From positions 1 through 22,417 of the forward strand of contig JAVWOV010000006.1 of assembly GCA_036636255.1 (NCBI GenBank): a stretch of DNA of 22,417 bases. Reading direction: 5' to 3'. The notes beneath the pieces were generated by a model that had not been told where the DNA came from, did not search any database, and saw nothing but the letters and a program-made list of their open reading frames with translations. This document shows positions 8,054 through 15,514 of this stretch, piece by piece; positions within the stretch are counted from its first letter, which is position 1; each line of letters begins with the position of its first letter. The stretch comes from CALVXC01 sp036636255 (lineage in GTDB: Bacteria; Bacillota_I; Bacilli_A; RF39; UBA660). The position numbers were made by a program, and so were the translations under genes.

Positions 8054-8111
8054 TTAAATCACCCTCGCTTTATTCATTATATCATAAAAGCAAATAAAAA
8101 TTATAGTTTAC

Positions 8112-8606
8112 CTATAATTTTATTATTTTTCCATACTTAATAACCTCATTTATATAATCATCATAAATAATCTTACTATTTTCAATCAATCTTCCCATTT
8201 CTATATCATCCATTTTTTTAATGATTCTAACATATATATGATCATTAAAAAAATAAATCAAAACATTATCAAGTACTTTATTTTCCAAAAAAAATAAATC
8301 AGTTAATTCATAAAGAAAACTAGAATATTCTTTAATACTAAAATGCATATCAATATGATTATCAAAATAATCATCATATTCAACAATTTCTTGTTTTAAC
8401 AAAATCAATGTTCCATAATACTTATCAGTATATATTAAAATATCATAAAAGCCTTTAATATCTAAGTTATAAAATTTTTTTAATTTTTTGAATAATTCTT
8501 TAAAATAAATTTCGATATCAATCCTATTAGCAAAATCAATATCATCAATATACGCTTTACTCAAAAAAAGCGTTGTATTAACGTCATCATTAATACTGAT
8601 TTTCAT
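8112..8606 (-). CDS. Hypothetical protein between engB and der
   Basis: A 164-residue protein I do not recognise. It is acidic, rich in Asp, Ile, Tyr, Lys and Phe, with no membrane helix, signal peptide, Cys/His cluster or nucleotide-binding motif. Hydrophobic beta-like stretches (FYDILIYTDKYYGTLILLKQ, DNVLIYFFNDHIYVRIIKK) alternate with charged helices, suggesting a small alpha/beta fold. I chose the ATG at 8606 because GGGTGAT ends three bases before it; the frame stays open to a TTG at 8618, which lacks its own site. Lying between two ribosome-assembly GTPases in one minus-strand run, it is probably co-transcribed with engB. The context suggests, but does not show, a link to translation or growth. 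It could be a lineage-specific gene. Confidence 0.7.
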   Translation of the reverse strand: MKISINDDVNTTLFLSKAYIDDIDFANRIDIEIYFKELFKKLKKFYNLDIKGFYDILIYTDKYYGTLILLKQEIVEYDDYFDNHIDMHFSIKEYSSFLYELTDLFFLENKVLDNVLIYFFNDHIYVRIIKKMDDIEMGRLIENSKIIYDDYINEVIKYGKIIKL

Positions 8607-8657
8607 TTTATCACCCAAAATAGCTTATGTTAAAAATACATTTATGAACTATATTTT

Positions 8658-9239
8658 TTAAATTGTTCGCGAAATTCGATCATGAACTTCTTCCTTTCCT
8701 TGTTTAGTAACTGAGGAAAATAAAACAAAATCATCGCCTACAACCAATTCAAGCTCATTTAAAATAAGATTTCTTTGTTTTTGCTGTTGGGTTATCCCGA
8801 CTTTATCAACTTTAGTAGCAATGATTGTAACGGGAATTTCATAATGTTTCAAAAATTCATACATCATAATATCATCATTAGTTGGCTTATGTCTAAAATC
8901 AATCAACATAAAAACTTGTTTTAATTGTGGTCGATTAGTTAAATAATCTTCCATCATTAAGCCAAACTTTTGTTTCTTATTTTTACTCATTTTAGCATAA
9001 CCATATCCTGGTGCATCTACTAAATAAAATTCATCATTTACCAAATAAAAATTAATCGTCTGTGTTTTACCCGGATTAGATGAAGTTCGTGCATAATTTT
9101 TTCTATTTATAATAGTATTAATAAAGCTACTCTTACCGACATTTGATCTACCAACAAGTAAAAACTCTGGTAACAAATCAGTTGGATATTGACTCCGTCT
9201 AACTGCACTTATAATTAAATTAACAGCCTTTATTTTCAT
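8658..9239 (-). CDS. engB: Ribosome assembly GTPase EngB (YsxC/YihA)
   Basis: A 193-residue single-domain GTPase needed for 50S assembly. Motifs in order: GRSNVGKSS (30-38), the switch I segment SSNPGKTQT (53-61), DAPGYGYAK (75-83) and TKVDK (about 142-146), and a final VLFSSVTKQGKEE region. The length is typical. The ATG at 9239 follows GAGGGAT. It is the first gene of the minus-strand der/sporulation run; beyond it the core gene order stops and the accessory segment begins. Confidence 0.96.
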   Translation of the reverse strand: MKIKAVNLIISAVRRSQYPTDLLPEFLLVGRSNVGKSSFINTIINRKNYARTSSNPGKTQTINFYLVNDEFYLVDAPGYGYAKMSKNKKQKFGLMMEDYLTNRPQLKQVFMLIDFRHKPTNDDIMMYEFLKHYEIPVTIIATKVDKVGITQQQKQRNLILNELELVVGDDFVLFSSVTKQGKEEVHDRISRTI

Positions 9240-9308
9240 GATAATCCCTCTTTTTCTAAAAATTTAAGTATTATTAGTATAACATACTTAATAACTTGTT
9301 GTCAAAAA

Positions 9309-9506
9309 TCATTCTTTAAAATCAACTAATAATTCATATGTTTCCTCTTCTTTAATATATTATTCAAAACCTATAATTCTATCAACTCTTGATTTTTCTA
9401 ATAACAATATTGCTTTCAATTTATTAACAGCTGTAGCAACTGAATAATTAACAATTATATAACTTATTTTCTTATATATAGATTTAAACCAATTAAGTAA
9501 TTGTTC
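9309..9506 (-). pseudogene. C-terminal remnant of a guanylate kinase gene
   Basis: Reading the minus strand from about 9506 to 9309 gives a peptide that includes YIIVNYSVATAVNKLKAI, then LLLEKSRVDRIIGFE, a TAA, and YIKEEETYELLVDFKE before a TGA. The first part matches the C-terminal pattern of guanylate kinases (YIIVND...A...LK.II..E..RV.R). The invariant Asp after VN is Tyr here, no P-loop half exists upstream, and the frame has a stop. It is therefore a decayed fragment, presumably of a second gmk copy, since gmk is essential. The rest of the gap 9240-9651 shows no other gene, only AT-rich sequence and the SDR leader with a TATAAT at 9624-9629. Confidence 0.6.
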
Positions 9507-9651
9507 TTAACAAATATTGCACGTCGACTTTAATATAATTACCATAATTATGTAATATATATATCCTTGACACTTCTTTACATCAAATAATGATTTTTTT
9601 AATTATCTAACCTTAAAATAGTTTATAATATAAGGAGAAAGAAGGTTAATT

Positions 9652-10389
9652 ATGAATTTAAAAAATAAAAGTGTTATTATTACCGGCGGTGCCAGTGGTA
9701 TCGGTCTTGCGACCGTTAAAAAAATGTTAAAATTAGGGGCTTCAGTTATGATTGCTGATTGGTCCGAAAATGGTTCAATAATAAAAAATGAGCTAAACAA
9801 TGATAATGTCATATTTATGAAAACTGATGTTTCTAATGAAGAAGATGTAAAAAAAATGATCAACAAAACTATCGATGCCTTTGGTAAAATAGATGTTGTT
9901 GTTAGTAATGCCGGAATTGGCGGAGGTAATTTACCTCATGAAGAAACGCTAGAAAATTGGAATCATATTCTGGGAATTAACTTAACAGGAGTATTCTTAA
10001 CTGATAAATATGCTATTGAACAAATGTTAAAACAAAAAACTGGCGGTTCTATTATTCACATGGCCTCAATTCTAGGGTTTGTTGGTAACCCACGGGCTTT
10101 TACATACTCTGTTGCTAAAGGTGGTATTATTAATATGACTAGATCAATGTCTCTTAGTTACGCTAAAGACAATATTAGAGTAAATGCCATTGCTCCTGGT
10201 TATATTGATACACCAATTTTAGGAAATATGGATGAAAATACCAAAAATATGATAATAGGTTTACATCCCCTAGGCCGCTTGGGTAAAGATACTGAAATTG
10301 CTGATGCTGTATGTTTTTTAGCTAGTGATGAGTCATCTTTTATAACTGGTATTACTATGCCTGTTGATGGTGGTTATTTAGCTCAATAA
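9652..10389 (+). CDS. Short-chain dehydrogenase/reductase (SDR family)
   Basis: A 245-residue NAD(P)-dependent oxidoreductase with a Rossmann fold. Seen: the cofactor motif TGGASGIG (11-18), NAG (86-88), and the catalytic tetrad Asn110, Ser139, Tyr152, Lys156 (YSVAK). The PG segment (APGYIDTP, 181-188) and the C-terminal GITMPVDGGYLAQ are typical of classical SDRs. An Asp36 at the end of the second beta strand (IADW) suggests NAD(H) rather than NADP(H). The substrate cannot be read from sequence; FabG-like, glucose- or secondary-alcohol dehydrogenases all look like this. The ATG at 9652 follows AAGGAGAAAGAAGG. It stands alone, with a strong terminator behind. Its coding strand is rich in G and T, unlike the other plus-strand genes at 0-3.7 kb. 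Confidence 0.9.
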   Translation: MNLKNKSVIITGGASGIGLATVKKMLKLGASVMIADWSENGSIIKNELNNDNVIFMKTDVSNEEDVKKMINKTIDAFGKIDVVVSNAGIGGGNLPHEETLENWNHILGINLTGVFLTDKYAIEQMLKQKTGGSIIHMASILGFVGNPRAFTYSVAKGGIINMTRSMSLSYAKDNIRVNAIAPGYIDTPILGNMDENTKNMIIGLHPLGRLGKDTEIADAVCFLASDESSFITGITMPVDGGYLAQ

Positions 10390-10412
10390 ATAATAAAATG
10401 GTTGTCATAAGT

Positions 10413-10446
10413 AAAAAAGATAAGTTTTTCAATACTTATCTTTTTT
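10413..10446. terminator. Terminator after the SDR gene, usable in both directions
   Basis: A perfect 12-bp inverted repeat AAAAAAGATAAG (10413-10424) / CTTATCTTTTTT (10435-10446) with a 10-base loop. A runs on one side and T runs on the other serve the SDR gene on plus and the converging hydrolase on minus. Confidence 0.8.
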
Positions 10447-10492
10447 ATATATAACCGCTAAATTATCGATCAACTAGATTTCTTTTAAATAA

Positions 10493-11977
10493 TCACTTTT
10501 TATATTGTTTAACGCTCACTTTTTCTTCAGCTGGAATTTTTTCTTTTTCAATTCCATAAATATCCTCAAGCATTTTATATTGTATAGCTAATTTTAATGC
10601 TGGATAAACAACAACATCATCTCTTTCCCAAGCAAATTTAGTTGCGTCTATTTTAACATTACCATCGGGTAAAACAAGCATGTTTTCACCATCTTTGCCT
10701 GTTTTAATTTGGTGTTTTTGTTCGCTATCAATAAATGTCATCCTATTGTGTGACCTATTAGCGCCCATAAAGAAATATAATTCGTTAGCAGGATCAATGG
10801 TTAATTGCATCCCCGTCCAACCAGCAGAGGCTAAGGAATTACCACTTAGAGCATGAAATACTTCCGAATCACCTAAAATTGGGTTTTTGCTATAGCATAA
10901 CATACCCAAATATTGGGTAAATTTTTTGTTACCTTTATCATCATAATATATATTACCAGTTCTATTTTTAGCCATTTTTCTAATATAATCTTCATCAATA
11001 AAAGAAGCATCAATCATACCTTTTGCTAATTTAGTCATATCATCTGCTGTTGAAAACATGCCCGCATGCCCACTTAAAACGCCTTCTTTTTGGCCCATAA
11101 TTCGTGCCTTAGCATCGTATGCAGTTCCTTTTTCAGCTTCTGTTGTCATCATAAAATTACCATCTTTATATAATCTACCATCATAATTAGTATTTACTAC
11201 TCTGTCAATCTTAGAAGCTGGAACTAAGACATGAGTGTCATTTAGATCAAGTTTCTTTAAAATATTTTCACTAACAAATGGATAAAAATCCATGGTGCTA
11301 ACTTTCTCGATAACATATTTAAGTACCATTGCTCCCATATCAGTATATAAACGACTATTAGGAACTTTTAAATCTGCTTGTATATCAAATAAAATAGTTT
11401 CTGCTTCTTCCTTAGATGAGACTTTATCTATACGTCCATTAGTTTTAAGTGGTTGATTAAAGGTAAGTAAATCAAAAATAGAAATTCCTTTTAAATTTTT
11501 GAATTCTGGAGCATATTTAACTACGTCGTCTGCTAAATTAATATCACCTGATTCTACTAATTTTAAAACACTCAAACTCGTAAACAGTTTAGTTACAGAG
11601 GCTAAATCAAATATTGTATTTTCGGTCATTTCTAATGTTGCTGGAACCAATTGACCGTTCTCATTTAAAGTAACTTCCTGTCTATCACCTGCCACAACAG
11701 TTTCTTTGAAATTTTTAGTACCATAACTAAAAACTACGCCTGGTGCCATTTTTCGATTATAAATGAAATTTTTAACTTTTTCTTCTATTTTCGACTGTTC
11801 ATATAATTTAGTTCTAAGTTCTGTTAAGGAATTATCTTTATTGCTGTGAATAACTTCCATAACTGGTTTTAATAATTTATAATAGTCAGCCTTACTAAAT
11901 AAATTCTTTTGTTCATTACTTCCTCCTTCGTTTTGTTTAATTAACATTTCATCAATATATTTTTCTAAATCAAACAT
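10493..11977 (-). CDS. Serine hydrolase of the beta-lactamase/class C PBP fold
   Basis: A 494-residue protein of the broad serine beta-lactamase-like family (PF00144 type: esterases, D-aminopeptidases, PBP4*-like peptidases). The nucleophile motif SVTK lies at 127-130 within TIFDLASVTKLFTSLSVLKL. YTD at 211-213 occupies the place of YxN. A late GWTG segment in SLASAGWTG stands where HTG/KTG occurs. The first 75 residues are a charged helical extension with no signal peptide or membrane helix, and the C-terminal 60 residues are also extra. It is therefore probably cytoplasmic or exported by an unusual route. The ATG at 11977 follows TTGGAGGGA. A sigma-A-type promoter lies upstream, so it is probably expressed in growth. 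The exact substrate cannot be inferred. Confidence 0.85.
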   Translation of the reverse strand: MFDLEKYIDEMLIKQNEGGSNEQKNLFSKADYYKLLKPVMEVIHSNKDNSLTELRTKLYEQSKIEEKVKNFIYNRKMAPGVVFSYGTKNFKETVVAGDRQEVTLNENGQLVPATLEMTENTIFDLASVTKLFTSLSVLKLVESGDINLADDVVKYAPEFKNLKGISIFDLLTFNQPLKTNGRIDKVSSKEEAETILFDIQADLKVPNSRLYTDMGAMVLKYVIEKVSTMDFYPFVSENILKKLDLNDTHVLVPASKIDRVVNTNYDGRLYKDGNFMMTTEAEKGTAYDAKARIMGQKEGVLSGHAGMFSTADDMTKLAKGMIDASFIDEDYIRKMAKNRTGNIYYDDKGNKKFTQYLGMLCYSKNPILGDSEVFHALSGNSLASAGWTGMQLTIDPANELYFFMGANRSHNRMTFIDSEQKHQIKTGKDGENMLVLPDGNVKIDATKFAWERDDVVVYPALKLAIQYKMLEDIYGIEKEKIPAEEKVSVKQYKK

Positions 11978-12029
11978 TTTATCCCTCCAATTTTCTAATT
12001 ATATTCCTCTTTGTCTTTTTATATGAAGT

Positions 12030-12058
12030 ATTATACTATAGATTTCCAAGAAAAGCAA
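12030..12058 (-). promoter_or_regulatory. Sigma-A promoter for the serine hydrolase
   Basis: On the minus strand, TTGCTT (12053-12058) is followed after 17 bases by a perfect TATAAT (12030-12035), giving a leader of about 45 bases. The -35 matches in its TTG core only. Confidence 0.55.
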
Positions 12059-12110
12059 TGTTTAATAAATATTATTTTAACATTCCAAAACATTATTATT
12101 AACAACATGT

Positions 12111-12130
12111 ATTTTTATATATATAAAAAT
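12111..12130. repeat. Perfect AT-only 20-bp palindrome
   Basis: The sequence at 12111-12130 is its own reverse complement and consists only of A and T. It lies between the Thr-rich surface protein gene and the hydrolase promoter. A second, looser inverted pair (CTATAG at about 12134 and 12162) is beside it. Either could end transcription of the surface protein gene, though neither has a clean T tract. An AT-rich coincidence is also possible. Confidence 0.35.
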
Positions 12131-12193
12131 CCCTCTATAGTTTGATATTTCTATTTTACTATAGAAGAATTTAGATTTTTTGCTATCATTTTA

Positions 12194-13393
12194 TTAACTT
12201 TTTTTTATTAAAACGATCTTATTATTGCAAAGACAAGTATCAAATAATTCAAGTTTACCTTGAAGAATTATTTCCAGTCTAGTGATAGCGTTAACCATAT
12301 GTTCGACCGAAGTATTTATATTCAATAATTCGGCACTAGTCGTTGCTATTGATAAACCTTTTTCTATTTTTTCGCCCTCAGCATTTAAAATGTGTGATAA
12401 GGCGGTTTGCTCTAATGCAATAGATAAAGCCATATCATTGATAGCTTTTTCCCTCGAACTTGGTACTGTCGTGGTTGAAGTTGTTGTGGTTGTTGTGGTT
12501 GTGGTTGTTGTGGTTGTTGTGGTTGTTGAAGTAAAACTAGTACACGATCCCGAAGTGGACGGATTATAAATATCAGGTAAAGACCCTTTAAATATATTAT
12601 TTACGGCATTAAGTGATCCATTCAAATTATTAACTAAAATAGTTCCATAAATTGTCTTAGCATTTGTGTTAACTGTAGCATAAGGTGCTAAAAAAGATCC
12701 ATAAATATTTGAATTAATTAAAATATTAGTAGCATCGGGAAAATTCCATAAAACATAAGCAGCAAGTGCTTTTGTGATTGGGGTTCCATTAAATAAAGTA
12801 GTAAAATTATTTAAAGTAATATTATTACCATAAATACTAATAACAATTGTTGCATTAACTGGGGCCACTATGTTTACACTAGTAATAGCACTGATGTTTA
12901 AACCCGATGAATTAACATTACTACCGTCTATTAAAAATGTGTTTATATTAGGATCTGTTCCGGTTAGCGTCAAATTAGTACCACTAATCGATTGGGTAGT
13001 GATAATTGAGGCATAATTAGCCCATGCAATTGACGAACATTGTAAATAACTAATCATAGCAGTTAATGAATAAGAACCAAACTGATAAATTAACGGTTGA
13101 TTAGCAACACCATTCAAATTAGTCATTGTATAATTTGATAATGTACTAGTAGCCGTTTCTCTACCACTATTTTGTGTAAAATTAGTACCTCCTGTTATAT
13201 TCATGTCTTTAGTTACTCGCAAAGAAAAATAAAATGATTGTGTTTGTAGTGGTAAGTCGGCGCCAATATTATAATTATTATATAAAGCATTTCCTCCAAC
13301 CCAAACTGATCCAGTTGCTGAAGCATTAGATTGTGTATGATTGTTAAAAACAAAAATATTTTCATCATTCATTGTATAAAAATTTATAGCCAT
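12194..13393 (-). CDS. Probable spore-surface protein: choice-of-anchor A-like domain, poly-Thr linker, helical C-terminal module
   Basis: A 399-residue protein without signal peptide or membrane helix. Residues about 9-270 match the beta-rich choice-of-anchor A (ice-binding-like adhesin) pattern. This shows as FVFNNHTQSNASATGSVWVGG near the start, then FLIDGSNV and YGSFLAPYATVNTNAKTIYGT (about 231-251), the last resembling that family's GxxLAPxAxVxxxxGxIxGxVxAN ending. Residues 271-312 are a Ser/Thr linker with 16 consecutive Thr (290-305). Residues 314-385 form a helical module (MALSIALEQTALSHILNAEG, then EKIEKGL, then VEHMVNAITRLEIILQGKLE). I recall this module from collagen-like and other spore-surface proteins of Bacilli and Clostridia. 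Loading without a signal peptide fits assembly from the mother cell onto the spore. The ATG at 13393 follows AAAGGAGG. The gene is divergent from a glycosyltransferase gene. The domain call rests on pattern memory; the spore location is inference. Confidence 0.72.
   Translation of the reverse strand: MAINFYTMNDENIFVFNNHTQSNASATGSVWVGGNALYNNYNIGADLPLQTQSFYFSLRVTKDMNITGGTNFTQNSGRETATSTLSNYTMTNLNGVANQPLIYQFGSYSLTAMISYLQCSSIAWANYASIITTQSISGTNLTLTGTDPNINTFLIDGSNVNSSGLNISAITSVNIVAPVNATIVISIYGNNITLNNFTTLFNGTPITKALAAYVLWNFPDATNILINSNIYGSFLAPYATVNTNAKTIYGTILVNNLNGSLNAVNNIFKGSLPDIYNPSTSGSCTSFTSTTTTTTTTTTTTTTTTSTTTVPSSREKAINDMALSIALEQTALSHILNAEGEKIEKGLSIATTSAELLNINTSVEHMVNAITRLEIILQGKLELFDTCLCNNKIVLIKKS
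12479..12526 (-). repeat. 48-bp tandem repeat encoding 16 threonines
   Basis: Sixteen Thr codons, fifteen of them ACA or ACC with a final ACT, arranged mostly as a 9-base unit (ACA ACC ACA), with one shortened unit in the middle. Slippage by whole units would change linker length without breaking the frame. The antisense strand reads as a run of valines, which is a shadow and not a gene. Confidence 0.9.
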
Positions 13394-13437
13394 TTGTTAT
13401 TCCTCCTTTCTGATAAAATTTATCTTATCTATCATAA

Positions 13438-13458
13438 AATATATTATCATAATATATT
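13438..13458. promoter_or_regulatory. Perfect inverted repeat in the divergent intergenic region
   Basis: AATATATTAT and its exact reverse complement ATAATATATT flank a single C. It lies 45 bases upstream of the surface protein start and 89 bases upstream of the glycosyltransferase start. It could be an operator shared by both divergent genes; it could also be chance in AT-rich DNA. Confidence 0.35.
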
Positions 13459-13486
13459 AACACTGCAATTATTATAAAAATATATA

Positions 13487-13511
13487 ACATATTGTCAGTT
13501 ATCATATAATA
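13487..13511 (+). promoter_or_regulatory. Sigma-K-like promoter for the glycosyltransferase
   Basis: AC at 13487-13488 is followed after 14 bases by CATATAATA (13503-13511), identical to the -10 word in front of spoVIF and fitting CATANNNTA. The spacer is two bases shorter than usual. The same bases contain TATAAT (13505-13510), so a sigma-A reading is possible, but no TTGACA-like -35 lies at the right distance. Confidence 0.35.
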
Positions 13512-13546
13512 TGAGTTTGAATACTATATGTATAGGAGTGAAAACC

Positions 13547-14839
13547 ATGAAAATAGCTATTTTAACAATGTTTAACGGTCTTTCCAGTACTTATTCCTTA
13601 GTTAATGTTGTTTCAGAACAAGTTAAAATGTTTTTAAATGATAATATTACTGTAAAAATACTAGTATCTGAACACTGTTTAGATACTGAACGAACAGGTA
13701 TATATGCTGATAAAAGAATTGAATGGATAAAAGTGGTAAATAGTTTAAATAATAAAATATTTCATTGGCGAAATTACACTAAAATAGGTGATAAAATAGA
13801 TAATGATTTTTTTTGGCAGGCTGAATTAATTACTAAAGATTATATAAAATATTTAGCAGATGTCGATATATGTATTATGCACGATATTTTATATCAAGGA
13901 ACTCATCTAATACATAATGTGGCCATAAGAGAGGCACAGAAATCTTTACCAAATGTTAAATTTATAGCATATACTCATTCAGCTCCCATAGAGCATGTTA
14001 ACGCTTCTTATCCAATTGACTGTTTATATAAAGATATGCCTAATACAACTTTTATCTATCCTACTGAATGTGGATTACAGGCTATTGCTAATCAATATAA
14101 TACTAGTCTTAAAAATTGTTATTGTGTCAATAATAGTATAGATATGTTGCAAAATACTAATAAGGAATTACAGGAAATTAAAAAATATATAGATTTTTCT
14201 AATTACGATATTATAATAGTTTATCCTGCTAGACTAACAATGGCGAAAAGGTTTCATATAATTACTGAGTTTGCTAGTTATATTAAAAAGTATTGTCATA
14301 AAAGTGTTGCTGTAATTTTTTGTGATTTTCCTAGTGCTGATATACCAAGTGATACTTATAAGTATATAATTAAAGATACTGGTATTAGAAACGGTCTAAG
14401 TGAGCATGATATAATTTTTACATCAGAATGTGGTTTTAAAAACGGTGTTGCTAGAGAAACAATATTTGAATTATTTACATTAAGTAATCTATATATTTGT
14501 CCCTCATATTCTGAATCTTTTGGTTTAACTGTTATAGAGGCTGCAAGTCGTGGTAATTATATTGTTTTAAATGAGGCTGTTCCTGCTTTAAAAGAAATCG
14601 GTACTAATATTAATGCTCATTTTATGAGGTGGTCGGCTCGTAATTTTACCTTTGATACACACGAAACATATCATCCATCCGAGCAAATGTATTATCTTGA
14701 TCATGCTCAACATGTCATTACTAATATGGAAAATAATCCTGTTATTAAAGCTAAAACTCTAGCTAGAACTAGATATTCTAATAAATGGATATATGATAAA
14801 CAATTAAAGCCATTATTAGTTAATTTAACAAAAGAATAA
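13547..14839 (+). CDS. GT4-type (GT-B fold) glycosyltransferase
   Basis: A 430-residue cytoplasmic glycosyltransferase. The N-terminal half opens with the beta strand MKIAILTMFNGLSSTYSLVN, and its acceptor-side domain includes YTHSAPIEHVNASYP (about 142-156). The C-terminal donor domain begins near DIIIVYPARLTMAKRFHII (about 221-239), where an Arg-x-x-x-x-Lys pair sits as in retaining GT4 enzymes. The conserved EX7E appears as Glu323 and Glu331 in SESFGLTVIEAASRG. The ATG at 13547 is chosen because GGAGTG lies nine bases before it; the frame is open 36 bases further, without a better site. It has no membrane helix and no neighbouring polysaccharide genes. Divergent from the Thr-rich protein, it may add sugars to that protein's Thr tract. 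Donor sugar and acceptor are unknown. The coding strand is G/T-rich. Confidence 0.85.
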   Translation: MKIAILTMFNGLSSTYSLVNVVSEQVKMFLNDNITVKILVSEHCLDTERTGIYADKRIEWIKVVNSLNNKIFHWRNYTKIGDKIDNDFFWQAELITKDYIKYLADVDICIMHDILYQGTHLIHNVAIREAQKSLPNVKFIAYTHSAPIEHVNASYPIDCLYKDMPNTTFIYPTECGLQAIANQYNTSLKNCYCVNNSIDMLQNTNKELQEIKKYIDFSNYDIIIVYPARLTMAKRFHIITEFASYIKKYCHKSVAVIFCDFPSADIPSDTYKYIIKDTGIRNGLSEHDIIFTSECGFKNGVARETIFELFTLSNLYICPSYSESFGLTVIEAASRGNYIVLNEAVPALKEIGTNINAHFMRWSARNFTFDTHETYHPSEQMYYLDHAQHVITNMENNPVIKAKTLARTRYSNKWIYDKQLKPLLVNLTKE

Positions 14840-14911
14840 ACCTACTATGGGGAGTATAAATAACTTATTTTCAATTTATATTATTCAATTTTTTAAAAAA
14901 GTATAATTAAG

Positions 14912-15175
14912 TTAATTTAAGTCTTCAATAGTTAAAGTAATCTATGCTTCAGTTTTTAATATTCCTTGAGTCTATTCCCTACCTAAAACAATAAATGACA
15001 TACTTGCAATTTGGTGGTTATTTCTGATTACCATACAAAAATATCTTTAGTATTTTGTGTTTTAGGTCTTTTTATTCCATGGTCATCAAGACTGATAATT
15101 GCATTATATGCTTGTGATTCATTTATTCCAGGTATATTTTTTTATCTTCAGTATACTTATTACTTTTAAATTTTT
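14912..15175 (-). pseudogene. Unidentified broken coding remnant
   Basis: Reading minus, one frame gives KFKSNKYTEDKKIYLE before a stop. A second gives IPGINESQAYNAIISLDDHG continuing IKRPKTQNTKDIFVW before a stop. A third continues VIRNNHQIASMSFIVLGRE, stop, TQGILKTEA, stop, ITLTIEDLN and a TAA at 14912. The pieces read like consecutive segments of one soluble protein separated by frameshifts and in-frame stops. I do not recognise the family. Limits are approximate. Confidence 0.45.
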
Positions 15176-15480
15176 TATGATCTTTTTATATAAGTTGATA
15201 TATTAAAGTGAATTTGTTAAAATTTTAAGTATCTCCATCCTAGTGTAAATACATGAAAAATGGGTATATCTATTTTTTCTACTCAATATTGTAGTTAAGC
15301 TTGCTAACTTATTCAAAGTGTCATCAAAATATAATTAGGATTATCCACAATTAAACTAATTAGTATTAATAATCTAACTGATAAACAAATAAAAATTATA
15401 TACATACTGATAGACTGTTTTAAAAAGGACATGATGAATAGAAATTGTATTTGGAAAAAATAAATATTCAGAAGATATAA

Positions 15481-15510
15481 AAAAAGGTAAGAATTTAATC
15501 TTACCTTTTT
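15481..15510. terminator. Terminator-like hairpin inside the decayed segment
   Basis: A perfect 12-bp stem AAAAAGGTAAGA (15481-15492) / TCTTACCTTTTT (15499-15510) with a six-base loop, bounded by A and T runs so it could act in either direction. It is about 640 bases downstream of the glycosyltransferase stop and may be the first good terminator on that strand. Confidence 0.6.
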
Positions 15511-15514
15511 TATT

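Noticed and set aside
9567..9593. TTGACA at 9567 as -35 of an SDR promoter
   Set aside because: No acceptable -10 lies at 16-18 bases, and the good TATAAT at 9624 is too far away.
9603..9866. Minus-strand open frame opposite the SDR start
   Set aside because: It is a shadow of the well-supported SDR gene, with no own start signal.
12461..12540. Possible CRISPR or minisatellite array
   Set aside because: The repeat is a coding 9-base tandem unit without spacers; no CRISPR array or cas gene was seen anywhere in the window.
12282..12569. Plus-strand open frame with a poly-valine run
   Set aside because: It is the antisense of the Thr-rich gene; the valines are the complement of ACA/ACC codons and there is no ribosome binding site.
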